Positions 1 through 8,813 are shown, counted from the stretch's first letter. The stretch: 15,533 nt of DNA from CBDTTW01 sp965363675 (GCA_965363675.1 CBDTTW010000065.1:1-15533), one strand, 5' to 3'. Notes: generated by a model from the letters alone, not told the origin. Made by a program: numbers and translations.

Positions 1-862
1 TCTGATGATGGTCTGGGAGTCGCTCTTCGAGATCTACGGGCTCAACGTCGGGCAGATGCTGCTCACGCGCGAGGACGTGCGCGACCGCCGCCGCTTCCTC
101 AACGCCCGCGACACGCTGCTGGCTTTGCTGGAGCACCAGATCGTCCCCGTCGTCAACGAGAACGACGCCGTGGCGACCGCCGAGATCCGCGTCGGCGACA
201 ACGACAACCTCTCGGCGCTCGTGGCCCTGCTGGCCGAGGCCGATTTGCTGCTGCTGCTCACCGACCAGCCCGGCCTCTACACCGCCGACCCCCGCATCGA
301 CCCCGACGCCCGCCTCATCCCCGAGGTGCGCGCCATCGACGCCGAGCTGCGCCGGATCGCCGGGGGCAGCGTCAGCGGACTCGGCGTGGGCGGCATGGCG
401 ACCAAGCTTCAGGCCGCCGACCTGGCGTGCCGGGGCGGCATCGACGTGGTGATCGCCCAGGGCGACGCCGAGGGCGTCATCGGGCGCGCGGCGCGCGGCG
501 AGCCGGTCGGCACGCGCTTCGTCGCCACGGCGACGCCCCTGGAGAGCCGCAAGCGCTGGATCATGGCGGGGGGCGCCTCCTCGGGCCGCCTCGTCGTGGA
601 CGAGGGGGCCGCGCGCGCACTCGCCGGCCACGGCCGCAGCTTGCTCCCCGCCGGCGTCACCGACGTGCAGGGCGGCTTCCGCCGGGGCGACACGGTGGCC
701 GTCGCCGCCGCTGACGGGCGTGAGATCGGGCGCGGCATCGCCCGCTACGACGCCGGCGAGATGCGCCAGATCCAGGGCTGCCGCTCCGACGAGATCGCCG
801 CGCGCCTGGGCTACGCTTACGGCCCCGTAGCCGTCCACCGCAACGACTTTGTGCTCACCTGA
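1..862 (+). CDS. proB: Glutamate 5-kinase, 5'-truncated by window edge
   Basis: Glutamate 5-kinase phosphorylates L-glutamate to gamma-glutamyl phosphate, the first step of proline synthesis in the cytoplasm. The reading frame is open through the left edge, so the N-terminal part (roughly 80-90 residues, with the nucleotide-binding glycine loop) lies outside; the first ATG at 5 is internal. The visible part has the amino-acid-kinase signatures VVNENDAVAT and VGDNDNLSALVA, the TDQPGLYTADPR segment and GVGGMATKLQAA. The last 90 or so residues, from about ESRKRWI, form the C-terminal PUA domain typical of long ProB proteins; the E. coli protein is about 367 residues. The stop is 10 nt before the proA ATG, so the two are almost certainly co-transcribed and probably translationally coupled. 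I see nothing abnormal in the visible part. Confidence 0.97.
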   Translation, partial: LMMVWESLFEIYGLNVGQMLLTREDVRDRRRFLNARDTLLALLEHQIVPVVNENDAVATAEIRVGDNDNLSALVALLAEADLLLLLTDQPGLYTADPRIDPDARLIPEVRAIDAELRRIAGGSVSGLGVGGMATKLQAADLACRGGIDVVIAQGDAEGVIGRAARGEPVGTRFVATATPLESRKRWIMAGGASSGRLVVDEGAARALAGHGRSLLPAGVTDVQGGFRRGDTVAVAAADGREIGRGIARYDAGEMRQIQGCRSDEIAARLGYAYGPVAVHRNDFVLT

Positions 863-872
863 CCCCCCCGCC

Positions 873-2123
873 ATGCACGCCCCCCTCGAAACGATAGGCC
901 GCGCCGCCCGCGAGGCCGCCCGCATCCTCGCCATCGAGCCGACGGCCCGGCGCAACGCCGCCCTGCTGGCCGTGGCCGACGCCCTCGAAGGCGCCGCCCC
1001 CGCCATCCTGGAAGCCAACGCCCTCGACCTGGACGACGCGCGCGCCCGGGGCCTCAGCCCGGCCTTGCTCGACCGCCTCGCGCTCGACCCCGGGCGCCTG
1101 GCTGCCCTGGCCGCCGACACGCGCAAGGTGGCGGCCCTGCCCGACCCCGTCGGGGCCGAGTTCGACAGCCGCGTGCTGCCCAACGGCATGCGCCTGTGCA
1201 AGCGCCGCGTGCCCATCGGGGTGCTCGGCGTCATCTACGAGGCGCGCCCCAACGTCACCATCGACGTGGCGGCCCTCTGCCTCAAGACCGGCAACGCGGC
1301 CATTCTGCGCGGCGGCTCCGAGACGCGCCGCAGCAACATCGCCCTCGTGCGCGCCGTCGGCGAGGCGCTGGCCGCCTGCGCGCTGCCCGCCGCCGCCGTG
1401 CAGTACATCGAAGACCCCGACCGCGCCGCCGTGGCCGCCCTGCTGCGCCTCGACCGCTACGTGGACATGATCATCCCGCGTGGCGGCGAGGGCCTGCACC
1501 GCCTCTGCCGCGAAGAGAGCACCATCCCCGTCATCACCGGCGGCATGGGCATCTGCCACATCTACGTCGATGAGTCGGCCGACCTCGAACGCGCCGTGGA
1601 TATCATCGAGAACGCCAAGGTGCAGCGCCCGAGCGTTTGCAACGCCCTCGATACGTTGCTCGTGCATCGCCGGGTCGCCCCGGCGCTGCTGCCGGCGGTG
1701 GCTGCGCGCCTCGCCGGCGTCGAGCTGCGCGCCGACCCGGAGGCCCTCGCGCTGCTCGGCGAGGCCGCCGTCGCAGCCGGCCCCGACGACTTCGACCAGG
1801 AGTGGCTTTCGCTCGTGCTCGGCGTGCGCGTCGTCGAAGGGCTCGACGAGGCCATCCGCCACATCCATGAGCATTCTACCGAGCATTCCGACAGCATCCT
1901 CACCAACGACTGGCGGCGGGCGCAGCGCTTCACCGACGAAGTCAACTCGGCCGCCGTCTACGTCAACGCCAGCACGCGCTTCACCGACGGCGGGCAGTTC
2001 GGGCTGGGCGCCGAGGTGGCCGTGAGCACGCAGAAACTGCACGCGCGCGGCCCGATGGGCCTGGAGGAGCTGACTACCTACAAATGGATCGGCATCGGCG
2101 ACGGGCACGTGCGCCCCGGCTGA
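873..2123 (+). CDS. proA: Gamma-glutamyl phosphate reductase
   Basis: ProA reduces gamma-glutamyl phosphate with NADPH to glutamate 5-semialdehyde, the second step of proline synthesis, and probably receives its unstable substrate directly from ProB. The protein is 416 residues, matching the usual length of about 417. Landmarks are GVLGVIYEARPNVTIDVAALCLKTGNA, described here only by its start at about residue 114, then PVITGGMGICHIYVD and the RPSVCNALDTLLV region. Cys256 in SVCNA is the expected catalytic thiol of this aldehyde-dehydrogenase-like family. The C-terminal part has GQFGLGAEVAVSTQKLHARG. I chose the ATG at 873, which gives MHAPLETIGRAA; a TTG at 849 would overlap the end of proB and add eight residues unlike the family. 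No Shine-Dalgarno sequence is evident; a C7 run precedes the start. Translation probably relies on coupling to proB. Confidence 0.97.
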   Translation: MHAPLETIGRAAREAARILAIEPTARRNAALLAVADALEGAAPAILEANALDLDDARARGLSPALLDRLALDPGRLAALAADTRKVAALPDPVGAEFDSRVLPNGMRLCKRRVPIGVLGVIYEARPNVTIDVAALCLKTGNAAILRGGSETRRSNIALVRAVGEALAACALPAAAVQYIEDPDRAAVAALLRLDRYVDMIIPRGGEGLHRLCREESTIPVITGGMGICHIYVDESADLERAVDIIENAKVQRPSVCNALDTLLVHRRVAPALLPAVAARLAGVELRADPEALALLGEAAVAAGPDDFDQEWLSLVLGVRVVEGLDEAIRHIHEHSTEHSDSILTNDWRRAQRFTDEVNSAAVYVNASTRFTDGGQFGLGAEVAVSTQKLHARGPMGLEELTTYKWIGIGDGHVRPG

Positions 2124-2143
2124 GGCCGAGCCTTCGCCGGTGG

Positions 2144-2172
2144 TGGCAATCGGCCGCGCGGCGCTGTATACT
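2144..2172 (+). promoter_or_regulatory. Putative promoter for the beta-propeller gene
   Basis: A good -10 hexamer, TATACT, lies at 2167-2172 in the 113-nt gap after proA, and it is AT-rich against very GC-rich surroundings. The hexamer 17 nt upstream (2144-2149, TGGCAA) matches the -35 consensus poorly. The start codon follows about 65 nt after the -10 box. The leader contains a GC-rich inverted repeat (about 2188-2206). The -10 element is reasonably supported; the -35 is weak. Confidence 0.45.
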
Positions 2173-2236
2173 GCGGGTGGAAGCGGCGCCGGGCCTCGCC
2201 CCGGCCTCCCCAGCGCACCCTACTCCCTGCCCGCCC

Positions 2237-3130
2237 ATGCGCCTCCTCCCGCTGTTGCTCCTGACGGCTCTTTGCCTCCCGCAAGCCGCGCACGCCCGGC
2301 AGGCGCGCGTCGAAAGCCACATCGCCGTTTTCGACCTCGCAAGCGGTCTCACCCGGACCGTCTGGGTGGCCCCGGCGCATTTCGAGGCTCCCAACTGGTC
2401 GCCCGACGGCTCGTACCTGATCCTGAACTCGGGCGGCAAGCTCTACCGCCTGCCGCTCGAAGGCGGCGGCCCCGCGCTCATCCCCACGGGCGACCTCGAC
2501 CGCCTCAACAACGACCACGGCATCTCCCCCGACGGCAAAACGCTCGCCGTGAGCAACAACGACGGGCATATCTACACCCTGCCGCTCGAAGGCGGCGCGC
2601 CCACGCGCATCACCGCCCTGACGCCTTCGTACTGGCACGGCTGGTCGCCGGACGGCCGCTGGCTGGCTTACTGCGCCCAGCGCAACGACAACTTCGATAT
2701 CTACCGCATCCCTGCCGCCGGCGGCGCCCCCGAGGAGCGCATGACCGACCACCCTTCTTACGACGACGGCCCCGACTACTCGCCCGACGGCAAGTGGATT
2801 TACTTCAACTCGCTCCGCTCCGGCGACTGGGACATCTGGCGCATGCCCGCCGACGGCGGCGAGCCCGAGCAGATGACGCGCGGCCCCGAGAACGACTGGT
2901 TCCCGCACCCCTCCCCGGACAGCCGCCACATCGTGTTCGTCACGTTCGAGCCGGGCGTCGAGGGGCACCCCGCCAACAAGCGCGTCCGCCTGCGCATGAT
3001 GCCCTACCCCGGCGGCGAGGCGCGCACGCTCGTCGAGCTGTTCGGCGGGCAGGGCACCATCAACGTGCCCTCATGGTCGCCCGACAGCAAGCAGTTCGCC
3101 TTCGTGCACTACCGCCTGCTCGGCCAGTAG
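2237..3130 (+). CDS. Secreted TolB/PD40-type six-bladed beta-propeller protein
   Basis: A predicted exported protein of 297 residues. It begins with a signal peptide (MRLLPLLLLTALCLPQAAHA, likely cut after AHA at residue 20). The mature part is built of six repeats marked by SPDG or SPDS at residues 55, 97, 137, 182, 226 and 281, each followed by a hydrophobic strand such as RWLAY or KWIYF. This is the PD40 (WD40-like) propeller also found in TolB and in the N-terminal domain of S9 peptidases. There is no attached hydrolase domain and no Pal-binding N-terminal domain as in true TolB, so I do not call it tolB. Likely roles are protein or glycan binding in the periplasm or outside; the ligand is unknown. 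The ATG at 2237 was chosen because it gives the signal peptide; longer in-frame starts would run into proA. Its last 22 nt overlap the end of the convergent channel gene. Confidence 0.9.
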   Translation: MRLLPLLLLTALCLPQAAHARQARVESHIAVFDLASGLTRTVWVAPAHFEAPNWSPDGSYLILNSGGKLYRLPLEGGGPALIPTGDLDRLNNDHGISPDGKTLAVSNNDGHIYTLPLEGGAPTRITALTPSYWHGWSPDGRWLAYCAQRNDNFDIYRIPAAGGAPEERMTDHPSYDDGPDYSPDGKWIYFNSLRSGDWDIWRMPADGGEPEQMTRGPENDWFPHPSPDSRHIVFVTFEPGVEGHPANKRVRLRMMPYPGGEARTLVELFGGQGTINVPSWSPDSKQFAFVHYRLLGQ

Positions 3131-4473
3131 GCGCCGAGGCCGTATTGCTGCTGGAGACGTCCGCTCAGCTCCAGCAGGGAGATCTGCGCCCGCTTGGCCT
3201 CGAAGCGCGCCGTCACGAGGCGGCTGCCGGCGTTCGTGAGGGCGTTCTGCACCTCGCGTAGTTCGATGGAGTTGATGCCGCCGAGCCGGAAGCGCGCCAG
3301 GGCCACGGCCACGTTCTGCTGGGCCAGGGCTTCGTTCTCGGCCTCCAGCGCCGCCAGGTCGAGGCTGTTGCGGTAGCTCGCATAGGCGCTGTAAAGCCCC
3401 GAGGACAGCCGCGTACGCGCCTCCGTGATCTCCAGCTCGCTGATGGCGATTTGCAGGCGTGCGTTCTCCAGGCGGCGGCTGCGGTTGAAGCCCTCGAACA
3501 AGTCGAAGCTGGCGCTCAGGCCGTAGCTCAGGCCGCCCGGGCGCGTCACGGGCAGGCCCACCTCCGAGCCGATATCGTTGAAGATGTAGCCCACCTGCAA
3601 GTCGAGGCGCGGGAACCACTCGGCCCGCGTTTCGCGCTCGGCGGCTCGGGCCACCTCGCGGTAGGCTTCGGCCAGGCGCAGGCTCGTGTTGGCGGCCTCG
3701 GCCTCGCCTGCGAGGGCTTCGGCTTCGAGGACGGGGCCGATCTCCAGGGAGTCGGCCACGGTGAACGGCGCCTCGCCGGGGCGCCCGAGCAGCAGGTTGA
3801 ACTGCGCCTTCGTGTTCGCCAGGCTGATGTCCTGCCGCAGCACCGCCGCGCTGTCGGCGTTGAGGTCCACGCGCGCGCGGCGCACCTCCAGTTCCGAAGT
3901 CGAGCCGAGGTCGCGCCCGAGCGTGGCGATGCGCAGGCGCTCGCGCGAGATATCGACGGCGTCGCGGAGGACGGCGCGCTGCTCCTGCTGCCGCGCCAGG
4001 TCGAAGTACAGGGTAATCAGGTCGGCAAGGGTCCCCTCGGTGTACTGCTGCGCCTGAAGGCCGGCCTGCTCGACCTGCGCCCCGAGCCGGCGGTACGCAG
4101 CCGAGCGCCGGAAGCCGTCGAAGACGGGGATGCCCGCGCCCACGGCCACGTCGTAGTTCAGCGCGCCGTCGCTGGGGCCGCCGTTGCTGCGGGCCTGCCG
4201 GGCGCTGGCGCCGACGCTGGGCAGGTAGCCGGCGTTGCCGCGCGTGTAGTTGTTCTGCGCGATGCGCACTTCGCTGCGGGCCGCCAGGATGCCGGGGTTG
4301 GCTTCCAGGGCCATGCGCACCGCTTCCTCGACCGTCAGCAGCGGCCCTTCGTGCTGCGGCTGGCCGTGGGCGGCCCCGGCGCCTGCCAGAGCCAGCGCGC
4401 ATGCCAGCGCGGCCGCCCTTATCGTCGTTCTCACGGTAGCTACGGGTTGAAAGGAGCGGAAGCGGCGGCTCAT
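3109..4473 (-). CDS. TolC-like outer-membrane efflux channel (OMF)
   Basis: An outer-membrane factor of 454 residues that would form the trimeric exit duct of the efflux system encoded just upstream. A long signal peptide (about residues 1-37, ending near GAGAAHG) precedes LLTVEEAVRMALEANPGILAA, the usual start of an OEP domain. Two OEP repeats follow, rich in long alpha-helical stretches (such as LEVRRARVDLNADSAAVLRQ and LENARLQIAISELEI) separated by beta-strand segments (YDVAVGAGIPVFDGFRR and YGLSASFDLFEGFNRSRR), as in the TolC helical barrel and beta barrel. There is no lipobox, unlike OprM-type lipoproteins. The ATG at 4473 overlaps the RND stop codon as ATGA, so translation is probably coupled. 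The 3' end overlaps the convergent propeller gene by 22 bp. Substrate specificity cannot be read from the channel. Confidence 0.95.
   Translation of the reverse strand: MSRRFRSFQPVATVRTTIRAAALACALALAGAGAAHGQPQHEGPLLTVEEAVRMALEANPGILAARSEVRIAQNNYTRGNAGYLPSVGASARQARSNGGPSDGALNYDVAVGAGIPVFDGFRRSAAYRRLGAQVEQAGLQAQQYTEGTLADLITLYFDLARQQEQRAVLRDAVDISRERLRIATLGRDLGSTSELEVRRARVDLNADSAAVLRQDISLANTKAQFNLLLGRPGEAPFTVADSLEIGPVLEAEALAGEAEAANTSLRLAEAYREVARAAERETRAEWFPRLDLQVGYIFNDIGSEVGLPVTRPGGLSYGLSASFDLFEGFNRSRRLENARLQIAISELEITEARTRLSSGLYSAYASYRNSLDLAALEAENEALAQQNVAVALARFRLGGINSIELREVQNALTNAGSRLVTARFEAKRAQISLLELSGRLQQQYGLGAYWPSRR
3148..3177 (+). terminator. Possible hairpin after the propeller gene, inside the tolC-like gene
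   Basis: A perfect 9-bp inverted repeat, CTGCTGGAG (3148-3156) and CTCCAGCAG (3169-3177), with a 12-nt loop, begins 17 nt after the propeller stop codon. No T-run follows on the plus strand, so it is not a standard intrinsic terminator. It lies in the coding 3' end of the opposite gene and may be a chance product of the Leu-Glu-Leu and Gln codons there. It could still stabilise the plus-strand 3' end or help stop readthrough. Confidence 0.25.
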
Positions 4474-7400
4474 TGCGGGCGCGCCGTCGTCTCGGCCAGC
4501 GCCGGCGCCGAAGCGGCGGCCTCGCCCATGCCGTCGCCGGCGGCGCCCGAGTAGCGAACCGTGCGGCCGGCCAGGTACGTGTAAATCGCCGGGATGACGA
4601 AGAGCGTCAGGAGCGTGCCGATGGAAAGACCGCCGATGACCGCAATGCCCATCGGGACGCGACTTTCGGCCCCGGCCCCAAGCGCCAGCGCAATCGGCAG
4701 GATGCCCAGGATCGTCGAGAACGTCGTCATGAGCACCGGGCGCAGGCGCGCCACCGAGGCGTCGATGACGGCCTCCTGCACGCTTAGCCCCGCCTCGCGG
4801 CGCTGATTGGCAAACTCGACGATCAGGATGCCGTTCTTCGCCACCAGCCCGATGAGCATGATCATGCCGATCTGGCTGAAGATGTTGAGCGTCTGGTTGA
4901 AGTACCACAGAAACACGAGCGCGCCCGTGAGCGCGAGCGGCACCGTGAGCATGATGGTGAACGGGTCGCGGAAGCTCTCGAACTGCGCCGCCAGCACCAG
5001 GTAGATGAACACGATGGCGAGCACGAACACGAAAAGCAGGCTGTTCGAGCTTTCCTGAAAGTCGCGCGAGGTGCCCGTGAGCGTCGTCGCAAACGACTCG
5101 TCGAGCGTGGCGGCGGCCACCCGGTCCATCGCCTCGATGCCGTCGCCGATGGTGAAGCCGGGGGCGAGCTGCGCCGAGACCGTGGCCGAGATGAACCGGT
5201 TGAAGCGGTACATCTGCGGCGGGCTGCTCTGCTCGGCCACCGTCACGAGGTTATCCAGCGGGACCGGATCGCCGCCGCCGGTGCGCACGTACAGGCTGCG
5301 CAGGTCCACGGTGGCGTTGCGGTTGTCGCGGTACACCTGCGCGATGACCTGGTACTGCTGCCCGTTCTGGATGAAGTAGCCCATGCGCTGCTCGCTCAGG
5401 GCAAGCTGAAGCGTCTGCGCCACGTCCGCCACCGAGACGCCGAGCAGCTCGGCGCGCTCGCGGTTGATCGTGATCTGAAGCTCCGGCTTGTTGAACTTGA
5501 GGTCCACGTCCACGAAGGCGAACGTCTCGTCCCGCTGCGCCGTCTCCAGGAAGCGGGGCAAGGCTTCCTTGAGCTTCTCGAAGTTGGGGGCCTGGATGAC
5601 GTACTGCACCGGAAGGCCGCCCCGGCGGCCCACCGAGATCGTCTGCTCCTGCGTCACGAAGACGCGCGCGCCCGTCAGGCCGCCCAGGCGGCGCGTCAGG
5701 AAGCCGGCAATCGCATCCTGCGAACGCTCGCGCTCCTCGGGCGGCACGAGGTTCATGCGCATGAACCCGGCGTTGACGCCGCCGCCGAAGCCGGGCGAGG
5801 TCAGGGCGACGAAGGTTTGCTTCTCCGGCACCTCGCTCTCGACAATCGCGGAAAGCTGGTTCATGAAGGCGTCCATGTACTCGTACGAAGCGCCCTCGGG
5901 GGCCGTGGCCTGCACCGTCAGGCGGCTGCGGTCCTCCATGGGCGCCAGCTCGGCCGGCAGACTCCGGTAGATGAGCACGCTCAGCAGGATGCTGACGACC
6001 ATGACGACGGGCGCGATCCAGCGCACGCGCATGAAGCGCGTCAGCAGGCGCTGGTAGCCGCTGAGCAGCCCCTGGAAGAACGGCTCCGTGCGCTGGTACA
6101 GCCGCGAATGGCCCGTGTGCCCCTTGAGCAGCCGCGTCGCCAGCATCGGCGTGAGCGTGAGCGCGACGAAGGCCGAGATCACCACCGACCCGGCGATCAC
6201 AATGCCGAACTCGCGGAACAGCTTGCCCGTCAGGCCGCCCAGGAAGATGATCGGCATGAACACCGAGACGAGCGCGAAGGTCGTCGCAACGACCGGCATG
6301 AAAATCTCGCGCGTGCCCAGGATGCCGGCTTCGACAGGCTCGTGGCCCGCCTCCATCTTGGCGTAGATGTTCTCCAGCACCACGATCGCGTCGTCCACGA
6401 CGATGCCGATGGCGAGCACAATCGCCAGCAGCGTCAGGATGTTGATGCTGAAGCCGAACAGGTACATGATGAAAAAGGCGCCCACGAGCGAGATCGGGAT
6501 CACGATGATCGGGATGAACGTGGAGCGCCAGTCGCGCAGGAAGAAGAAAATCACCATCACCACGAGCAGCATGGCGATGAAGATGGTCTCCTGCACCTCG
6601 GCGATGCTCTGCCGGATGCTCGTCGTCGTGTCGAAGCCGATGCTGAGCGTCACGTCGGAGGGCATGTCCCGCCGGATGCTTTCGAGGCGGCGGTAGAACT
6701 CGTCGACGATCTCGATGTAGTTGGCGTTGGGCAAGGGCCGCAGCACCACGCCCACCATCGGCTCGCCGTCGCTGCGCATGATGGTGCGCTCGTTCTCGGA
6801 GCCCAGTTCGGCGCGGCCGAGGTCCTGGAAGCGAACGATGCTGGCGTCGTTCTGCTTGATGATGAGGTTGTTGAAGTCCTCGACGGTGCGCAAGCGGCTT
6901 TGGGTGCGCACCGTCAGCTCGACCTCGTCGCCCTCGATGCGCCCCGAGGGCAGCTCGATGTTCGAGCGTTGCAGCGCCCGCTGCACGTCGATGGGCGTCA
7001 GGCTGAAGGCGGCCAGCTTCTGCGGGTCGAGCCACATGCGCATGGCGTAGCGCTTCTCGCCCCAGATGTCCACACGGGCCACGCCGGGGATGGTCTGCAC
7101 GCGCTCCTTGATCTGGTTGTCGGCCAGGTCGGTCAGGTCGAGCAGGTTGCGCGTGGGGCTTTGCACGCGCAGGAAGACGACGTAGCCGCTGCTGGCGTCG
7201 GCTTTGCTGACGACCGGCGGGTCCACGTCTTGCGGCAACAGGCGCATGGCGCGGCTGACGCGGTCGCGCACGTCATTGGCGGCGCGCTCCAGGTCGGCGC
7301 CCAGCTCAAACTCGATGGTGATGTTCGAGCCGCCCTCGCGGCTGCTCGACGTGATGGTGCGGATGCCCTCGATGCCGTTGATTTCCTCTTCGAGCGGCTC

Positions 7401-7592
7401 GGTGATCTGCGAGTTGATTACGTCTACGTTGGCCCCCCGGTACGAGGTGCTCACCGTGATGGTGGCCGGGTCGATGGTGGGGTACTCGCGCACGCCCAGG
7501 AAGAAAAAGCCGATCACGCCGAAGATGACGATCACGAGCGACATCACCGTCGCCAGGACGGGCCGCCGGATGCTGAGTGCGTAGAGCGTCAT
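4470..7592 (-). CDS. RND efflux transporter, HAE-1 (AcrB/MexB-like) family
   Basis: An inner-membrane proton/drug antiporter of 1040 residues, the normal length of the hydrophobe/amphiphile efflux family. The N-terminal membrane helix (about residues 10-32) is followed by the porter domain (SYRGANVDVINSQITEPLEEE near residue 50). Helices 2-6 begin at about 335, and the proton-relay pair is Asp400-Asp401 in GIVVDDAIVVLENI. The second half repeats the fold, with GLVAKNGILIVEFANQ carrying the expected essential lysine at about 919. All proton-relay residues I looked for are present. A GAAGAGG-like purine stretch (AAGAGG, about 10 nt before the ATG) may be a Shine-Dalgarno site. The gene sits 28 nt after the fusion-protein stop and overlaps the channel gene by 4 bp. 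Export of amphiphilic drugs, solvents or bile-like compounds is a family expectation; the actual substrate is unknown. Confidence 0.97.
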   Translation of the reverse strand: MTLYALSIRRPVLATVMSLVIVIFGVIGFFFLGVREYPTIDPATITVSTSYRGANVDVINSQITEPLEEEINGIEGIRTITSSSREGGSNITIEFELGADLERAANDVRDRVSRAMRLLPQDVDPPVVSKADASSGYVVFLRVQSPTRNLLDLTDLADNQIKERVQTIPGVARVDIWGEKRYAMRMWLDPQKLAAFSLTPIDVQRALQRSNIELPSGRIEGDEVELTVRTQSRLRTVEDFNNLIIKQNDASIVRFQDLGRAELGSENERTIMRSDGEPMVGVVLRPLPNANYIEIVDEFYRRLESIRRDMPSDVTLSIGFDTTTSIRQSIAEVQETIFIAMLLVVMVIFFFLRDWRSTFIPIIVIPISLVGAFFIMYLFGFSINILTLLAIVLAIGIVVDDAIVVLENIYAKMEAGHEPVEAGILGTREIFMPVVATTFALVSVFMPIIFLGGLTGKLFREFGIVIAGSVVISAFVALTLTPMLATRLLKGHTGHSRLYQRTEPFFQGLLSGYQRLLTRFMRVRWIAPVVMVVSILLSVLIYRSLPAELAPMEDRSRLTVQATAPEGASYEYMDAFMNQLSAIVESEVPEKQTFVALTSPGFGGGVNAGFMRMNLVPPEERERSQDAIAGFLTRRLGGLTGARVFVTQEQTISVGRRGGLPVQYVIQAPNFEKLKEALPRFLETAQRDETFAFVDVDLKFNKPELQITINRERAELLGVSVADVAQTLQLALSEQRMGYFIQNGQQYQVIAQVYRDNRNATVDLRSLYVRTGGGDPVPLDNLVTVAEQSSPPQMYRFNRFISATVSAQLAPGFTIGDGIEAMDRVAAATLDESFATTLTGTSRDFQESSNSLLFVFVLAIVFIYLVLAAQFESFRDPFTIMLTVPLALTGALVFLWYFNQTLNIFSQIGMIMLIGLVAKNGILIVEFANQRREAGLSVQEAVIDASVARLRPVLMTTFSTILGILPIALALGAGAESRVPMGIAVIGGLSIGTLLTLFVIPAIYTYLAGRTVRYSGAAGDGMGEAAASAPALAETTARPQ

Positions 7593-7620
7593 ACCTGCCT
7601 CTTCGTTTTCGGGCGTGGGG

Positions 7621-8772
7621 TTACGGCCGGGCGGCGACGGTCGCGCGCGCCGCCCCGGCCGAGTCGGGGCCGGCCGAGTTAGGGTCGGGCGCGCCGAAGC
7701 TCAGGATCTGCACGGGCGCGCCCGGCCGCAGAAGCTGGATGCCCGAGGTGAGCACGGTGTCGCCGGGGGCCAGGCCGCCGGTCACCTGCACCGCCGACTC
7801 GGTCCGGATGCCCGTCTCGATCTCGCGCGGCTCGGCCTTGCCGCTTCGGTACACGTACACCTTCTTGGTGTTCAGTTCAGGGATGATGCTGATGGCCGGC
7901 ACCGTGAGCGCCTCGGGGATCTCCTCCAGGATCAGCTCGACGTTGGCAAACCCTCCCGGCATGAGCCGGCCGCCGGGGTTGGGCGCCGTGGCGCGCAGTT
8001 GCAGCGTGCGCGTGTTCGCGGCGATGCGCGGCTCGATGGCGTAGATGGTCGCCTGCCGGAGCTGGTCGCTGCCTTCGACGCGGAACTGGATTTTGCCGCC
8101 CACGCGCACTTCGTTGGCGTACTTCTCCGGAAGCGAAAAGTCGATCTTGATCGGGTTGAGGTTGTGCAGCGTGGCGATGCGCGTCTGCGGCGAGACGTAG
8201 GCGCCTTCGCTGACGTAACGCAGCCCGATGACGCCGCTGAAGGGCGCCCGGATCTCGGTCTTGGCGATTTGCGCGTCGATGACCTCGATTTCGGAGCGGA
8301 GCACGTTCAGCTCGCTTTGGGCCATGTCGTACTCCTCCTGGCTGATGCCGCCCTGCTCCAGGATCTGCGACTGGCGGCGCTCGCGGCGCTCGGCCAGGTT
8401 GAGCCGGTGGAGGGTGCGCGCGCGCTGCGCCTGGAGGTCGGCGTCGTTGATCTTGACGATGATCTGCCCGCGCGGCACCGCCCGGCCTTCCTGAAAGTAA
8501 ATGCGCACGAGCCGCCCCGAGGCTTCGCTCGCCAGCTCGACGGACTCGTTGGCGCGGATGGCGCCCGTCGTCACGACGCCGTTGATGAGGCGGTCCGGGC
8601 GGACGATGTGCGCCGCGACCTTCAGGGTGTCGTTGCGCGGGCCGCGGGCGCCGCCGGGGCCGCCCCGCGCCGGGCCGGGGCCATCCGAGGAAATCAGCCG
8701 GGGGACCAGCACGGCCGCCGCCACGGCGGCGATGATGCCAAGGATCAGGAGACGCTTTACGGTCTTGCTCAT
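7621..8772 (-). CDS. Periplasmic membrane-fusion protein of the RND efflux system
   Basis: The adaptor (HlyD/AcrA-like, 383 residues) that bridges the inner-membrane pump and the outer-membrane channel. An uncleaved N-terminal membrane segment (about residues 7-23) anchors it. There is no lipobox cysteine, so anchoring is not by lipid as in AcrA. A Gly/Pro/Arg-rich linker (about 30-47) follows. The biotinyl-lipoyl-like half motif is at about 75-107 (ELASEASGRLVRIYFQEG), the alpha-helical hairpin at about 110-170, and the second half motif at IRAPFSGVIGLRYVSEGAYV. Beta-barrel and membrane-proximal domains follow, with RLMPGGFANVEL. The ATG at 8772 has no Shine-Dalgarno sequence; a stable GC hairpin ends 16 nt upstream. 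It is the first gene of the MFP-RND-OMF operon and lies behind an unusually structured leader. Confidence 0.95.
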   Translation of the reverse strand: MSKTVKRLLILGIIAAVAAAVLVPRLISSDGPGPARGGPGGARGPRNDTLKVAAHIVRPDRLINGVVTTGAIRANESVELASEASGRLVRIYFQEGRAVPRGQIIVKINDADLQAQRARTLHRLNLAERRERRQSQILEQGGISQEEYDMAQSELNVLRSEIEVIDAQIAKTEIRAPFSGVIGLRYVSEGAYVSPQTRIATLHNLNPIKIDFSLPEKYANEVRVGGKIQFRVEGSDQLRQATIYAIEPRIAANTRTLQLRATAPNPGGRLMPGGFANVELILEEIPEALTVPAISIIPELNTKKVYVYRSGKAEPREIETGIRTESAVQVTGGLAPGDTVLTSGIQLLRPGAPVQILSFGAPDPNSAGPDSAGAARATVAARP

Positions 8773-8788
8773 ACGCGTATCGGAGAGG

Positions 8789-8813
8789 GGTCGCCGCGCG
8801 GCCGGGGGCGACC
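8789..8813 (-). promoter_or_regulatory. GC-rich hairpin just upstream of the efflux operon start codon
   Basis: GGTCGCC and GGCGACC (8807-8813 and 8789-8795) form a perfect 7-bp stem with an 11-nt loop, ending 16 nt before the fusion-protein ATG. No T-run follows, so it is not a plain terminator. In the mRNA it would sit at the ribosome-landing region and could limit translation initiation. Confidence 0.4.

Noticed and set aside
855..2108. A 417-codon minus-strand open frame opposite proA
   Set aside because: Gly/Val/Ala-rich composition without motifs; proA on the other strand is complete and conserved.
5817..7682. A 621-codon plus-strand open frame opposite the RND pump
   Set aside because: His/Asp/Arg-rich shadow product with no family resemblance, mirror of the RND coding sequence.
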